DNA from: CAZIOH01 sp964540815
GTDB taxonomy: Bacteria; Myxococcota_A; Polyangia; Fen-1088
Length of the DNA: 64,000 bases
Assembly: GCA_964540815.1 (NCBI GenBank)
Contig: CAZIOH010000001.1
Span: forward strand, 124,001 to 188,000
Reading direction: 5' to 3'
Below the pieces are notes generated by a model. That model had not been told where the DNA came from. It worked only from the letters and a program-made list of their open reading frames with translations, and ran no database searches. The stretch's first letter is position 1. Each line of letters begins with the position of its first letter. The translations under genes were made by a program, and so were the position numbers. Shown in pieces: positions 18,153-25,954 of the stretch.

Positions 18153-19172
18153 ATGTCCGTCACCATGTCCGCCATCGTCGTCCGGAACCTCTCGAAGACC
18201 TTCAGGGTCGCGCAGCAGGCCGAGGGCCTGAGCGACCGCTTGAGATCCCTCGTACGCCCGCACTATCGCTCGGTGTCAGCGGTCCGCGATGTGTCGTTCG
18301 CCGTCGAAGCGGGCGAGTCTCTGGCCTTCTTGGGACCGAACGGCGCCGGCAAGTCCACCACCATCAAGATCCTCACGGGCCTCCTCACGCCGAGCAGCGG
18401 GGTGGCCCAGGTGCTGGGCTTCGATCCCCAGAAGGATCGCAAGCGGCTGAGCTTCGTCATCGGGACGGCGTTCGGACAGAAGAGCCAGCTGTGGTACCAC
18501 CTGCCCGCCATCGACAGCCTGCGCCTCCTCGGCGCCGTCTACGAGGTCGAGCCGCGCGAGCACCGGCGGCGGATCGGTGAGCTGACGGAGCGCTTCGGCC
18601 TCGGCGATCTCCTGGATGTGCCGGTGCGGAAGCTCTCGCTCGGCCAGCGAATCCGCTTTGAGCTGGCGGCGAGCCTGCTCCACCACCCGCGGCTGCTCTT
18701 CCTCGACGAGCCGACCATAGGCCTCGACGTGGTGGTCAAGCGGCAGATCCGGGCGCTGCTCGAGGAATGGAACCGCGACCATCAGGTGACGCTCTTCCTG
18801 ACCAGCCACGATCTCGGCGACGTGGAGAAGATCTCTCGCCGGGCCCTGCTGATCCACCACGGCACGCTGATCCTCGACCAGAGCATCGGCGCGCTCAAAC
18901 GGTTGGCCGGGCTCAAGAAGACGGTGCGGGTGAAGTACGCCGCGCCGGTGGATCTGTCGGGCCTGGTGCTGCCACCGGCGAAGGTCGGTGCCGACTGGGC
19001 GACCATCGAGGTCGATGTCCGCCGCCACCGCATCCCCGAGATCGTGTCGTCCTTGGCGGCCGCCGGCGAGGTCGCCGACATCACCATCGAGGACGAACCG
19101 CTCGAGGACTTGATTGCCGACATCTACCGCACCACCACCCTCGAGGAGACCCATGCGCGGGCTGCCCATTGA
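18153..19172 (+). CDS. ABC-2 exporter ATP-binding protein
   Basis: The 339-residue ATPase has Walker A GPNGAGKST, signature LSLGQR, Walker B LLFLDEPT, and H-loop LTSHD. The N-terminal segment preceding the first strand (SKTFRVAQQ..GLSDRLRSLV) and the C-terminal region after the nucleotide-binding domain fit the NatA/DrrA-like group that pairs with PF06182-type (DUF990) permeases. The ATG is chosen because GGAG lies six bases upstream; an earlier in-frame ATG has no such site. Its end overlaps the first permease gene by 20 bp, so the three genes form one operon. The substrate is unknown. Confidence 0.93.
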   Translation: MSVTMSAIVVRNLSKTFRVAQQAEGLSDRLRSLVRPHYRSVSAVRDVSFAVEAGESLAFLGPNGAGKSTTIKILTGLLTPSSGVAQVLGFDPQKDRKRLSFVIGTAFGQKSQLWYHLPAIDSLRLLGAVYEVEPREHRRRIGELTERFGLGDLLDVPVRKLSLGQRIRFELAASLLHHPRLLFLDEPTIGLDVVVKRQIRALLEEWNRDHQVTLFLTSHDLGDVEKISRRALLIHHGTLILDQSIGALKRLAGLKKTVRVKYAAPVDLSGLVLPPAKVGADWATIEVDVRRHRIPEIVSSLAAAGEVADITIEDEPLEDLIADIYRTTTLEETHARAAH

Positions 19173-19989
19173 CGCGATCGCCGGCCACCGGTGGCTGCTG
19201 CCGATGCGCAAGTACGTCCTGGCCGGTTCCACCGCGGTCCGCAATCGCTGGGCCTACCGGGCGGACGTGGCGGGGTTGGTGTTCACCTACGCCCTCTTCG
19301 TCTTCGTGTTCAGCAACCTGTGGGCGGTGGCCTACGCCGGCAAAGCGAGGCTCGCGGGGTACGATCTCCGCCAGCTGACCTGGTACTTCATCGTCAGCGA
19401 GCTCGTCCTCTTCAGCATGGGGCAGGGCACGTTCACGGCCCTGTCCGCCGACATCAAGACCGGCCAAGTGGCCTACACCCTCGGCCGTCCCTGGTCGTTC
19501 CCGTTCAAGTCGCTGGCCGAGAACGTGAGCTGCGCGCTGTCGTTGATGGGACCCTTCGCCCTCGTCGGGTGGCTGATGGGCTCCACCCGGCTCGGCTTCT
19601 GGAGGCCGTCGTCGGCCCTGCATGCCCTGGCCCTCACGCTCTCGATGCTGCTCGCCCTCGTGCTCTTGTTCCTGTGCCAGTTCCTGCTTTCGATGACGGC
19701 CTTCTGGTGGGAAGAGAACACCGCCTTCCTGTGGATCCACCAGAAGCTGGCCCTGGTGTCGGGGACCTTCCTGCCGCTGGAATTTTTCCCTGCCGAGTGG
19801 CGGCCATGGATCGAGCGGACCCCGTACGGCTGGCTCTGTTACCCGCCCGCCCGGTTGGCGGTGGCCTTTGAAACGGGCCAGGTCCGACGGTTGCTGGCGG
19901 GGCAGCTCGCTTGGGTCCTGGGGCTCGCAGTCCTGGCGAGCCTGGTGTTCGCGGCGGGAAGCCGGCGCACCGCCGTGCAGGGCGGATGA
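19153..19989 (+). CDS. ABC-2 permease, subunit 1 (PF06182-like)
   Basis: The 278-residue protein has about six hydrophobic segments and no signal peptide. Motifs such as YALFVFVFSNLW, QLTWYFIVSELVLF and GRPWSFPFKSLAE resemble the DUF990 permease family. These work as heterodimers with one ATPase, usually exporting lipids, peptides or small molecules. GAGGAG lies just before the ATG, which sits inside the 3' end of the ATPase gene. The second permease starts 13 bp after its stop. Confidence 0.88.
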   Translation: MRGLPIDAIAGHRWLLPMRKYVLAGSTAVRNRWAYRADVAGLVFTYALFVFVFSNLWAVAYAGKARLAGYDLRQLTWYFIVSELVLFSMGQGTFTALSADIKTGQVAYTLGRPWSFPFKSLAENVSCALSLMGPFALVGWLMGSTRLGFWRPSSALHALALTLSMLLALVLLFLCQFLLSMTAFWWEENTAFLWIHQKLALVSGTFLPLEFFPAEWRPWIERTPYGWLCYPPARLAVAFETGQVRRLLAGQLAWVLGLAVLASLVFAAGSRRTAVQGG

Positions 19990-20002
19990 GAGGGAGCCCG
20001 CC

Positions 20003-20785
20003 ATGAAGGCGTACACCAGGCTCCTTGTCGAGGTGTTCCGGGCCAACCTGGCCGCGGTCTTCGCCTACCGGATCCCGTCTCTCGTCCAGGTGTTCGGGAT
20101 GGTCCTCAACAACGCCTCCTTCCTGGTCTTCTGGGCGGCCCTGCTCCGCCACACCGGCACGGTCGGAGGCTGGGGTCTTCGCGACGTGCTCTACCTGTGG
20201 GCGCTGGGGCCGTCGGCCTTTGGTCTGGCCCACATCCTCTTCGGAAACGCCCGGCAGCTCGGCACCCTCATCGTGCAAGGGGATCTGGACGTGTACCTGC
20301 TCCAGCCCAAGGATCCGCAGTTCCACGCCCTCATCAGCCGGACGGTGCCGGCAGCCTGGGGCGATTTCTTCTACGGCTTCGTGTTGCTCCCCTTCATCAC
20401 CCACGATCCCCTTCGCATGGGCCTGTTCGCGATCTTCACGGTGACCGGCGCCCTGGTGTTCGTGGGCTTCTTCTCGCTGGTCCAGAGCCTGGCATTCTGG
20501 CTCGGCAACATCTCGGGGCTGGCGAGCGCCGTGACCGAGCTGATGCTGAGCTTCACGCTCTACCCCGAGCCGGTGTTCCCCCAGCCCATGCGCTGGGTGT
20601 TCTATTCGCTGATCCCGGCCGGGTTTCTGGCCTTCCTGCCCATTCACGTGCTGCGCACGCTGGACTGGGTGTGGTTGCCGGTCACGATGGCCGCGGCGCT
20701 CGCCTTGCTGGTCCTCAGCGCCGCCGTGTTCCGTCTGGGCCTCCGCCGCTACGAGTCCGGCAACGCCCAGGGCGGCAGGATTTGA
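20003..20785 (+). CDS. ABC-2 permease, subunit 2 (PF06182-like)
   Basis: The 260-residue integral membrane protein has six predicted hydrophobic helices. The GDLDVYLLQPKDPQFH loop and the FTLYPEPVFP segment, where the partner family has related positions, identify it as the second DUF990-type permease. AGGGAG lies seven bases upstream of the ATG. With the ATPase and first permease it makes a complete three-gene exporter. No resistance or biosynthesis gene is adjacent that would name the cargo. Confidence 0.88.
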   Translation: MKAYTRLLVEVFRANLAAVFAYRIPSLVQVFGMVLNNASFLVFWAALLRHTGTVGGWGLRDVLYLWALGPSAFGLAHILFGNARQLGTLIVQGDLDVYLLQPKDPQFHALISRTVPAAWGDFFYGFVLLPFITHDPLRMGLFAIFTVTGALVFVGFFSLVQSLAFWLGNISGLASAVTELMLSFTLYPEPVFPQPMRWVFYSLIPAGFLAFLPIHVLRTLDWVWLPVTMAAALALLVLSAAVFRLGLRRYESGNAQGGRI

Positions 20786-20933
20786 AGGAGGCTCGCGATC
20801 CACCCGGCGCATGACGGGCGTGAGTCGCGGCGACGCACGGGACCGGCTGGCCGGGCGCCTGGTGAGTCGCGCAACCGCATCCTCGGCCTTGGCGGCGGTG
20901 CATCCCCCAACGCAGGGGAGTCTAGAATCCGAC

Positions 20934-21635
20934 ATGGCCTCATTGAACGACACGAAGAACGTGAGCAACACGAGCGACACGAGCGACAGTCGATTGCTGG
21001 GGGCGCTCGGGATATTGACCTTGGCGACGGGGGTGGTGGACGCGGCCAGCGTGCTCGGGCTCGGGCACGTGTTCACCGCCAACATGACGGGGAACGTGGT
21101 GTTTCTGGGGTTCTCCCTGACCGGTGCAGGCCATGTGGCCGCCTCCGATTGCGCCGTGGCCCTGGCCGCCTTCCTGTTGGGGGCCGTCGTGGGCGGTCGT
21201 CTCGCCGCCCGGGGCGGTTCCTTCAAGGCCGCGATCCGGCTCGAGGCTGCGGTGCTGAGCCTCGCCGCCGGCGCCGCGTGGCTGCTGGGGGACCGATCGA
21301 GCCCGAGTCGCCTCGTCGAGATCTCCCTCCTGGCCGCCGGTATGGGGATTCAGAACGCCTCGGTCCGGAAGCTGGCCGTCCCCGACTTCACCACCACGGT
21401 GCTGACCCTGACGCTGACCGGTCTCGCGGCCGACTCGTCCCTGGCCGGCGGCACCAGCCCGCGGCTGTCAAGGCGCCTCGGCTCCGTCGCGTTGATGTTG
21501 CTCGGCGGCCTGACCGGCGCGCTCCTCGCGAGGGGGGGCGTCCGCTGGCCGATCACCGGCGCGGCGTTGCTCGCCGCAGGTGCCTCGGCCACCTCGCCAC
21601 CTCGACGGGCCACGGCCGCGGCTCCGGCGCCCTGA
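20934..21635 (+). CDS. DUF1275 (YoaK-like) membrane protein
   Basis: The 233-residue protein has a Ser/Thr/Asn-rich N-terminus, then six hydrophobic segments. TGVVDAASVLGLGHVFTANMTGNVVFLG is the recognisable DUF1275 block (FxANMTGN), and QNASVRKL..TTTVLTLTLTGLA matches its second half. The function of this family is not established. The start ATG has GGGGAG about fourteen bases upstream, which is distant; a longer N-terminus would be low-complexity and unlike the family. The Ala/Pro-rich tail has no assigned role. Confidence 0.85.
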   Translation: MASLNDTKNVSNTSDTSDSRLLGALGILTLATGVVDAASVLGLGHVFTANMTGNVVFLGFSLTGAGHVAASDCAVALAAFLLGAVVGGRLAARGGSFKAAIRLEAAVLSLAAGAAWLLGDRSSPSRLVEISLLAAGMGIQNASVRKLAVPDFTTTVLTLTLTGLAADSSLAGGTSPRLSRRLGSVALMLLGGLTGALLARGGVRWPITGAALLAAGASATSPPRRATAAAPAP

Positions 21636-21818
21636 TATGGCGCTCCCTGCGAGCGAGGTCGGGCTTGCATCTGTCGAGACAGCCACGGCAGAAGCTTGGG
21701 GCCCCGCCGGAGAACGATTGCAACGATCCGGGCGCCCATCCGTCCCGGCTGGCTTCGTTGCTCGTCGTCACAATACGTCGAGTGTTCGTCCTCCTCGCGC
21801 CTCGCCAGCCAGGCGCGG

Positions 21819-23192
21819 TCATTCGGGGGGCAGCATCCCGAAGAAGGCCCGCAGCTGGTCGAGCAGCGCCGCCGGGTCGACCCCGGTCGCTCGTCCGATC
21901 TCGCTCGCCACGTCGAGCAGCGAGCGCTGGCCGTCGACCAGCGAGATGGCGCCGGCGGTGAACATCGACTTGCGTCCGAGCGCCATCAGCGACGGGCGGA
22001 CCGGGATCGGCAGGCGGGGATCGGTGATCCACTCGGGCACATGGCTGCGGATGTGCGCCGCCGCCGGGGAGGCGTCCCGCACGCTGCCGGCGGGCCCGGC
22101 GGTCCGGCGCGCCGCGAATCCGAAGACCGTCTCGGTTCGTCGCGACCCGCTCACCGGGGAGTCGAAGTAGGGGACGTCCGCCCGCTCCCGGGACAGGAGC
22201 TCGAAGCCCTGGTCGCCGACGATCTCCCAGATCTCCTCGATGGTGTACTGGCGCGGGAGATCGCGCTTGAACCGCAGCGGTCCGAGGTTGAGCCACACGC
22301 CGCCCTCGCGCAGCACGCGGCGGATGGAGGCGGCGGTCTCCTCCAGGTCGGCGTCCACCACGTCGATGAACCACGAGGTCAGCACCGTGTCGAGCGACGC
22401 CGGTGCGAAGGGCGGCTGCCGCGCGTCCGCGAAGACGAAGCCGAAGCCGTCCCGCACCTCGACCGGGCAGCGCAAGGTCTGCCACACCACCACCTCCGCC
22501 TCCGAGTGCGGGGCGACGGGAAACTCCGGCAGCTCGATCGACTCGCCCTGCACCAGCTCGGCCGCCACCAGCAGGGGCAGTGGGTTGGTGTCGAGCGCCA
22601 GGGTCACGCTCGGCTGCAGCGCCTGGTGCACGTCGACCGCGAGCCGCCCGGCCCCGGCGCCATAGACCGCGAGGCGCCCGAACGGGCCGGGCGCCAGGCG
22701 CGCGACGAGTCCGAGCGTCCGCTCCGCCTCGGCGCGCCCCCAGACCCAGTCGCGAAACAGGTTCTCGTAGCAGTGGAGCACCGGGCTGTCGCCTGGCTCG
22801 GGCCGGGTGGGGATGAGCTGCGGCGTGCCCGCGCCGAGGCGCGCGAAGAAGTCGGCGACGCACCGGCGCTGCCCCTCCGTGGCGGCCGCGACCTGCTCGA
22901 GCCGCGCGCGGGTTCGCGGGCGCACGTCGGGGCGTTCCGCCTCGGCGCTCCAGGTCGCGACCAGGCCCTCCGCGCTCGCGAGGAACTCGGAGGCGCGGGC
23001 CTGCCACAGCGCGCGCCAGAGCGGCGGATCGTCCATCAGGCACGGGATGGCGCCGATGAGCGGATATGACCGCGCGCACCCCGCGCAGTCGAGCGCCCCG
23101 GCAGGGGTCTGCGGCGGCGCCAGCGCCAATGGTCCCGCACACCGGGGACACGCCAGGTGGGCAATGAAGGTGGGCGAGGGCGACGACGACAT
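21819..23192 (-). CDS. Zn-ribbon + N2227 (carnosine N-methyltransferase-like) methyltransferase
   Basis: The protein has 457 residues. Residues about 12-52 form a Trm112-like zinc ribbon (CPRCAGPL ... CAGCARSYPLIGAIPCLM). The middle has RDWVWGRAEAERTL, then VYGAGAGRLAVDV (SAM motif I), TSWFIDVVDADLEETAASI and GGVWLNLGPLRF. These match the order of the N2227 family (RDW..G..ER, GxGxGRL, FFIDTA.., WINxGPL), whose eukaryotic members methylate carnosine. The last 80 residues, including a DGQRSLLDVASEIG segment, resemble a PqqD-like winged helix. The true substrate is unknown; a peptide is a reasonable guess. Start ATG 23192 begins just before the zinc ribbon. Confidence 0.75.
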   Translation of the reverse strand: MSSSPSPTFIAHLACPRCAGPLALAPPQTPAGALDCAGCARSYPLIGAIPCLMDDPPLWRALWQARASEFLASAEGLVATWSAEAERPDVRPRTRARLEQVAAATEGQRRCVADFFARLGAGTPQLIPTRPEPGDSPVLHCYENLFRDWVWGRAEAERTLGLVARLAPGPFGRLAVYGAGAGRLAVDVHQALQPSVTLALDTNPLPLLVAAELVQGESIELPEFPVAPHSEAEVVVWQTLRCPVEVRDGFGFVFADARQPPFAPASLDTVLTSWFIDVVDADLEETAASIRRVLREGGVWLNLGPLRFKRDLPRQYTIEEIWEIVGDQGFELLSRERADVPYFDSPVSGSRRTETVFGFAARRTAGPAGSVRDASPAAAHIRSHVPEWITDPRLPIPVRPSLMALGRKSMFTAGAISLVDGQRSLLDVASEIGRATGVDPAALLDQLRAFFGMLPPE

Positions 23193-23331
23193 CGCCAGAA
23201 AATAGCATCGACGAAGCGGCCTGAAGGACGCGAGAACTCCTCGAGGAGCGGATAGACTCGAGTCCGACGCGGCGGCATCCGCGGGTCGAACGGTTCGACC
23301 CAGGCTCCCCGCGCGCGGGAAGGACCTTCGC

Positions 23332-24339
23332 GTGCGTGTTTCCAGCTCGAGGTTGAAGCAAGGCCCCATCCCCATCCCCATCCCCATCCCCTGGCCCCGG
23401 CCGCTCGCCCTGGTCGGCCTGGGGGTGATCCTCGTCGTCGCGTCGCTCGCGGCGGGTGGCTGCCGTCGGCGCGCCAGCCCCGCGGCGTCGGAGCGGCCCG
23501 AGGGCCTCGCCTGGGCCAGCTGGCCGATGCCGAATCCCGCGAGCGTGGGGTTGCCGAACCCGGCGAGCTACGACACGTCGAGCGCCGAGGTGGTGCTGGA
23601 CAACGTCACTGGCCTCGCCTGGCAGAAGGGGACCGCCCCCGACGCCCTGCTCTGGAAGGACGCGAGCGGCTATTGTCGCGACCTCGTCCTCGGTGGGAAC
23701 GACGACTGGCGGCTCCCCGCGCTGGTCGAGCTCGTCTCGCTGATCGACTTCACCCGACAGGTCCCCGCCCTCGATCCGAGCGCCTTCCCGGACACCACCG
23801 GGGCGAACTTCTGGAGCGCGACCCCGCTCGCCGGCTCAGCCGGGACCGAGGAGTGGTACCTCGCGTTCAGCACCGGCTTCACGTACCACGGCCACGGCGA
23901 GATGCTGTCGCTGCGCGCGCGCTGCGTCCGCACCGCGCGCGTGTCCTCGGCGGCCGGGACGACGCCCCACTACACGTTCCCCAAGGAGGGGACGGTGCTC
24001 GACACGCGGACCGGCCTCACCTGGCAGCGCAGCGTCGGACCGTCCTTCTCGTCCGCCTCCTATGGCTGGGCCGAGGCCGGCGCCGCCTGTCGCGCCCTGG
24101 CGCTCGACGGAGCCGGCTGGCGGCTGCCGAGCGTGAAGGAGCTGCAGACCCTGCTCGATCTCACCCGCCAGAACCCGGCGCTCGATCCCGAGGCCTTTCC
24201 GGGCGCGCCCAGCAACGAGTTCTGGACCTCCACGCCGGTCACCGGCTCGACCTCCGACGCCTGGTACGTGAACTTCTGGTTCGGTATCACCAACACGCTC
24301 GCCCGCAGCAGCACCACCTGGGCCCGCTGCGTGCGCTGA
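23332..24339 (+). CDS. Lipoprotein with two DUF1566 (Lcl-like) domains
   Basis: The 335-residue protein starts at GTG, with GGAAGGA about seven bases upstream. A hydrophobic segment ending SLAAGGC gives a lipoprotein signal. Two homologous domains follow (about 85-202 and 213-335), each with VLD..TGLxWQ, DDWRLPALVEL or GWRLPSVKEL, a DFTRQ/DLTRQ..PALDP segment, and FWSATP/FWTSTP with ARCVR at the end. This is the DUF1566 pattern, a C-type-lectin-like fold in surface proteins. The N-terminal PIPIPIPIP run is encoded by a 6-bp repeat. Confidence 0.88.
   Translation: MRVSSSRLKQGPIPIPIPIPWPRPLALVGLGVILVVASLAAGGCRRRASPAASERPEGLAWASWPMPNPASVGLPNPASYDTSSAEVVLDNVTGLAWQKGTAPDALLWKDASGYCRDLVLGGNDDWRLPALVELVSLIDFTRQVPALDPSAFPDTTGANFWSATPLAGSAGTEEWYLAFSTGFTYHGHGEMLSLRARCVRTARVSSAAGTTPHYTFPKEGTVLDTRTGLTWQRSVGPSFSSASYGWAEAGAACRALALDGAGWRLPSVKELQTLLDLTRQNPALDPEAFPGAPSNEFWTSTPVTGSTSDAWYVNFWFGITNTLARSSTTWARCVR
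23364..23391 (+). repeat. Hexamer array (CCCCAT)4 plus CCCC
   Basis: Four perfect copies of CCCCAT lie in frame just before the signal sequence of the DUF1566 lipoprotein and encode alternating Pro-Ile. It sits in the first 20 codons, so gain or loss of copies would alter only the cytoplasmic n-region of the signal peptide. Confidence 0.9.
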
Positions 24340-24355
24340 GGACACTGCCCGCTGC

Positions 24356-25954
24356 TCAGGGATTGAAGAGGCCCGGCAACGGACCGGTCGACTGAGCGGC
24401 CGAGCCGAGCGAGTTCATGGTCACGCCGAAGATCGGCGCGATGGCCAGCCACACGTCGTTCATCGGCCGATTCCCAGTCCCGCTCGAGGCGCTCGCTGGA
24501 CCCGTTTGCACGGGCAGCGGACCATCCGTCACCTTGAGGAAGGTTCCGCCCTTGAGCTTGGTGTTCTTCCCACCGAAGAGCACGACCGGCGCGTTGGTCT
24601 GGTTGTGATCCCAGGCGCGCGCCACCTCGGTCACGTAGGCCACCACGGTGTTGTCGAGCAGGGAGTTCCCGTCGATGTCCTTGAACGAGTCCATGGCCTG
24701 CAGCGCGGTCGAGGTCTGATCGGAGTAGAACTTGTTGATCTGGATCAGCCAGTCGCGGGTGGCGGGGTCACCGGTCGGATCGCTGTGGCTGACCGGGTGG
24801 TGGGCCGCCGACTGCGGGCTGCCCTTGACGGTGGCGCCGTTGAACATCCCCGGGAAGACCACCCAGTTCGTGCCCGAGGACCACATGAAGGTCGCGACCC
24901 GCACCAGATCACAGGCGAAGGCCGCCTTGATCAGGCTGAGGTGGGCCTGGCCGAGATCCTGGTGCGGGTGGCTGGTCGGATTCCCCGAGACGTAGTAGTC
25001 GACCCCGCTGAGCGCGCTCACGCCGCTCGCCGGGACGTTTCCGGGGCTGTTGTTGGCGCCGATCCCGGTCTGGGCGAAGAACGGTGGCGCCGCCGGGGTC
25101 ACGCACACGGACCCGGCGCCGCCGGTCTGCACGCCGCCCAGGTTGGCCCGCAGGCTCGCCTCGAGCTCGGTGATGGCCTGTGCGTGGGTGTCGAGCTTGG
25201 GCCGCTCCTCGACCGGGATCAGGGTCTGCAGGCGGGCGAGATCGCTGCGCATGAAGTCGAGCAGGCTCAGCTTCTGGGTGAGCATGGCCTGGGTGTTGGT
25301 CCCCACCGGGGCCACCGAGCCGAAGATGCGCTTGAAGGCGTTGAGGGGCTCGGTCTCGGAGAAGAGCGGCTGCCGCGCCTGGCTGATGTCCGAGTTGTTG
25401 GTCGGCGGCAGATAGGACAGCACGCGCGGGGCGATCTCGTCGCGATCCGAGCGGATGTCCGCCGCGAGCTGCAGCGATCCGAAGGGCGTCTTGGTGGTCG
25501 AGGTCGGACCACCCAGCACCGGCGACTTGGCCAGGAAGAGCTGGTCGATCGAGGCACCCCCGGCGGCGTGGTCCTGGGTCCCGATCTGCCCGAGCGTCGG
25601 CACGCCCGTCATGAGCGCGACCATGCCGCCCTCGTGGGTGTTGGGGCCGCCCTGCCCATTCTTCGAGGCAGTGACGATGTTGATCCCGTCGATCATGACC
25701 ATCTTGGACTGCAGCGGCGCGAAGGGCGCGCTCTCCACCGGCAGGGTGAAGCTGGTGGTGGTGGCGCTCGCGGTCGGGCGCCACGAAGAGAGGCCCGGGG
25801 ACGCCCCGAGCGGGTGGTGAATGACCAGGAAGCGCAGCGGCGCGGCGGCGCCGGCGGCCCGCGCCTCGATGCTGCGCAGGAGGGGCATGAGCAACGCGGC
25901 CGAGCCACCGCAGTTTCGGATGAACGAACGGCGGGCCATCTTGTACGAGATCAC
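24356..25954 (-). CDS. DUF1552 secreted protein
   Basis: The 532-residue protein has a Tat-like N-terminus (ARRSFIRNCGG) and the DUF1552 landmarks RFLVIHHPLG, VMIDGIN, NTHEGGMVALMTG, ASIDQLFL and HPVSHSD. The GTG at 25954 is taken as the start because GGAGGAG lies eight bases upstream and it overlaps the stop of the DUF1592 gene (GTGA). The ATG five codons later lacks its own site. DUF1552 proteins are sulfatase/alkaline-phosphatase-like and consistently pair with DUF1592-type cytochromes in Planctomycetes and myxobacteria. Their biochemical role is not known. Confidence 0.88.
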   Translation of the reverse strand: MISYKMARRSFIRNCGGSAALLMPLLRSIEARAAGAAAPLRFLVIHHPLGASPGLSSWRPTASATTTSFTLPVESAPFAPLQSKMVMIDGINIVTASKNGQGGPNTHEGGMVALMTGVPTLGQIGTQDHAAGGASIDQLFLAKSPVLGGPTSTTKTPFGSLQLAADIRSDRDEIAPRVLSYLPPTNNSDISQARQPLFSETEPLNAFKRIFGSVAPVGTNTQAMLTQKLSLLDFMRSDLARLQTLIPVEERPKLDTHAQAITELEASLRANLGGVQTGGAGSVCVTPAAPPFFAQTGIGANNSPGNVPASGVSALSGVDYYVSGNPTSHPHQDLGQAHLSLIKAAFACDLVRVATFMWSSGTNWVVFPGMFNGATVKGSPQSAAHHPVSHSDPTGDPATRDWLIQINKFYSDQTSTALQAMDSFKDIDGNSLLDNTVVAYVTEVARAWDHNQTNAPVVLFGGKNTKLKGGTFLKVTDGPLPVQTGPASASSGTGNRPMNDVWLAIAPIFGVTMNSLGSAAQSTGPLPGLFNP

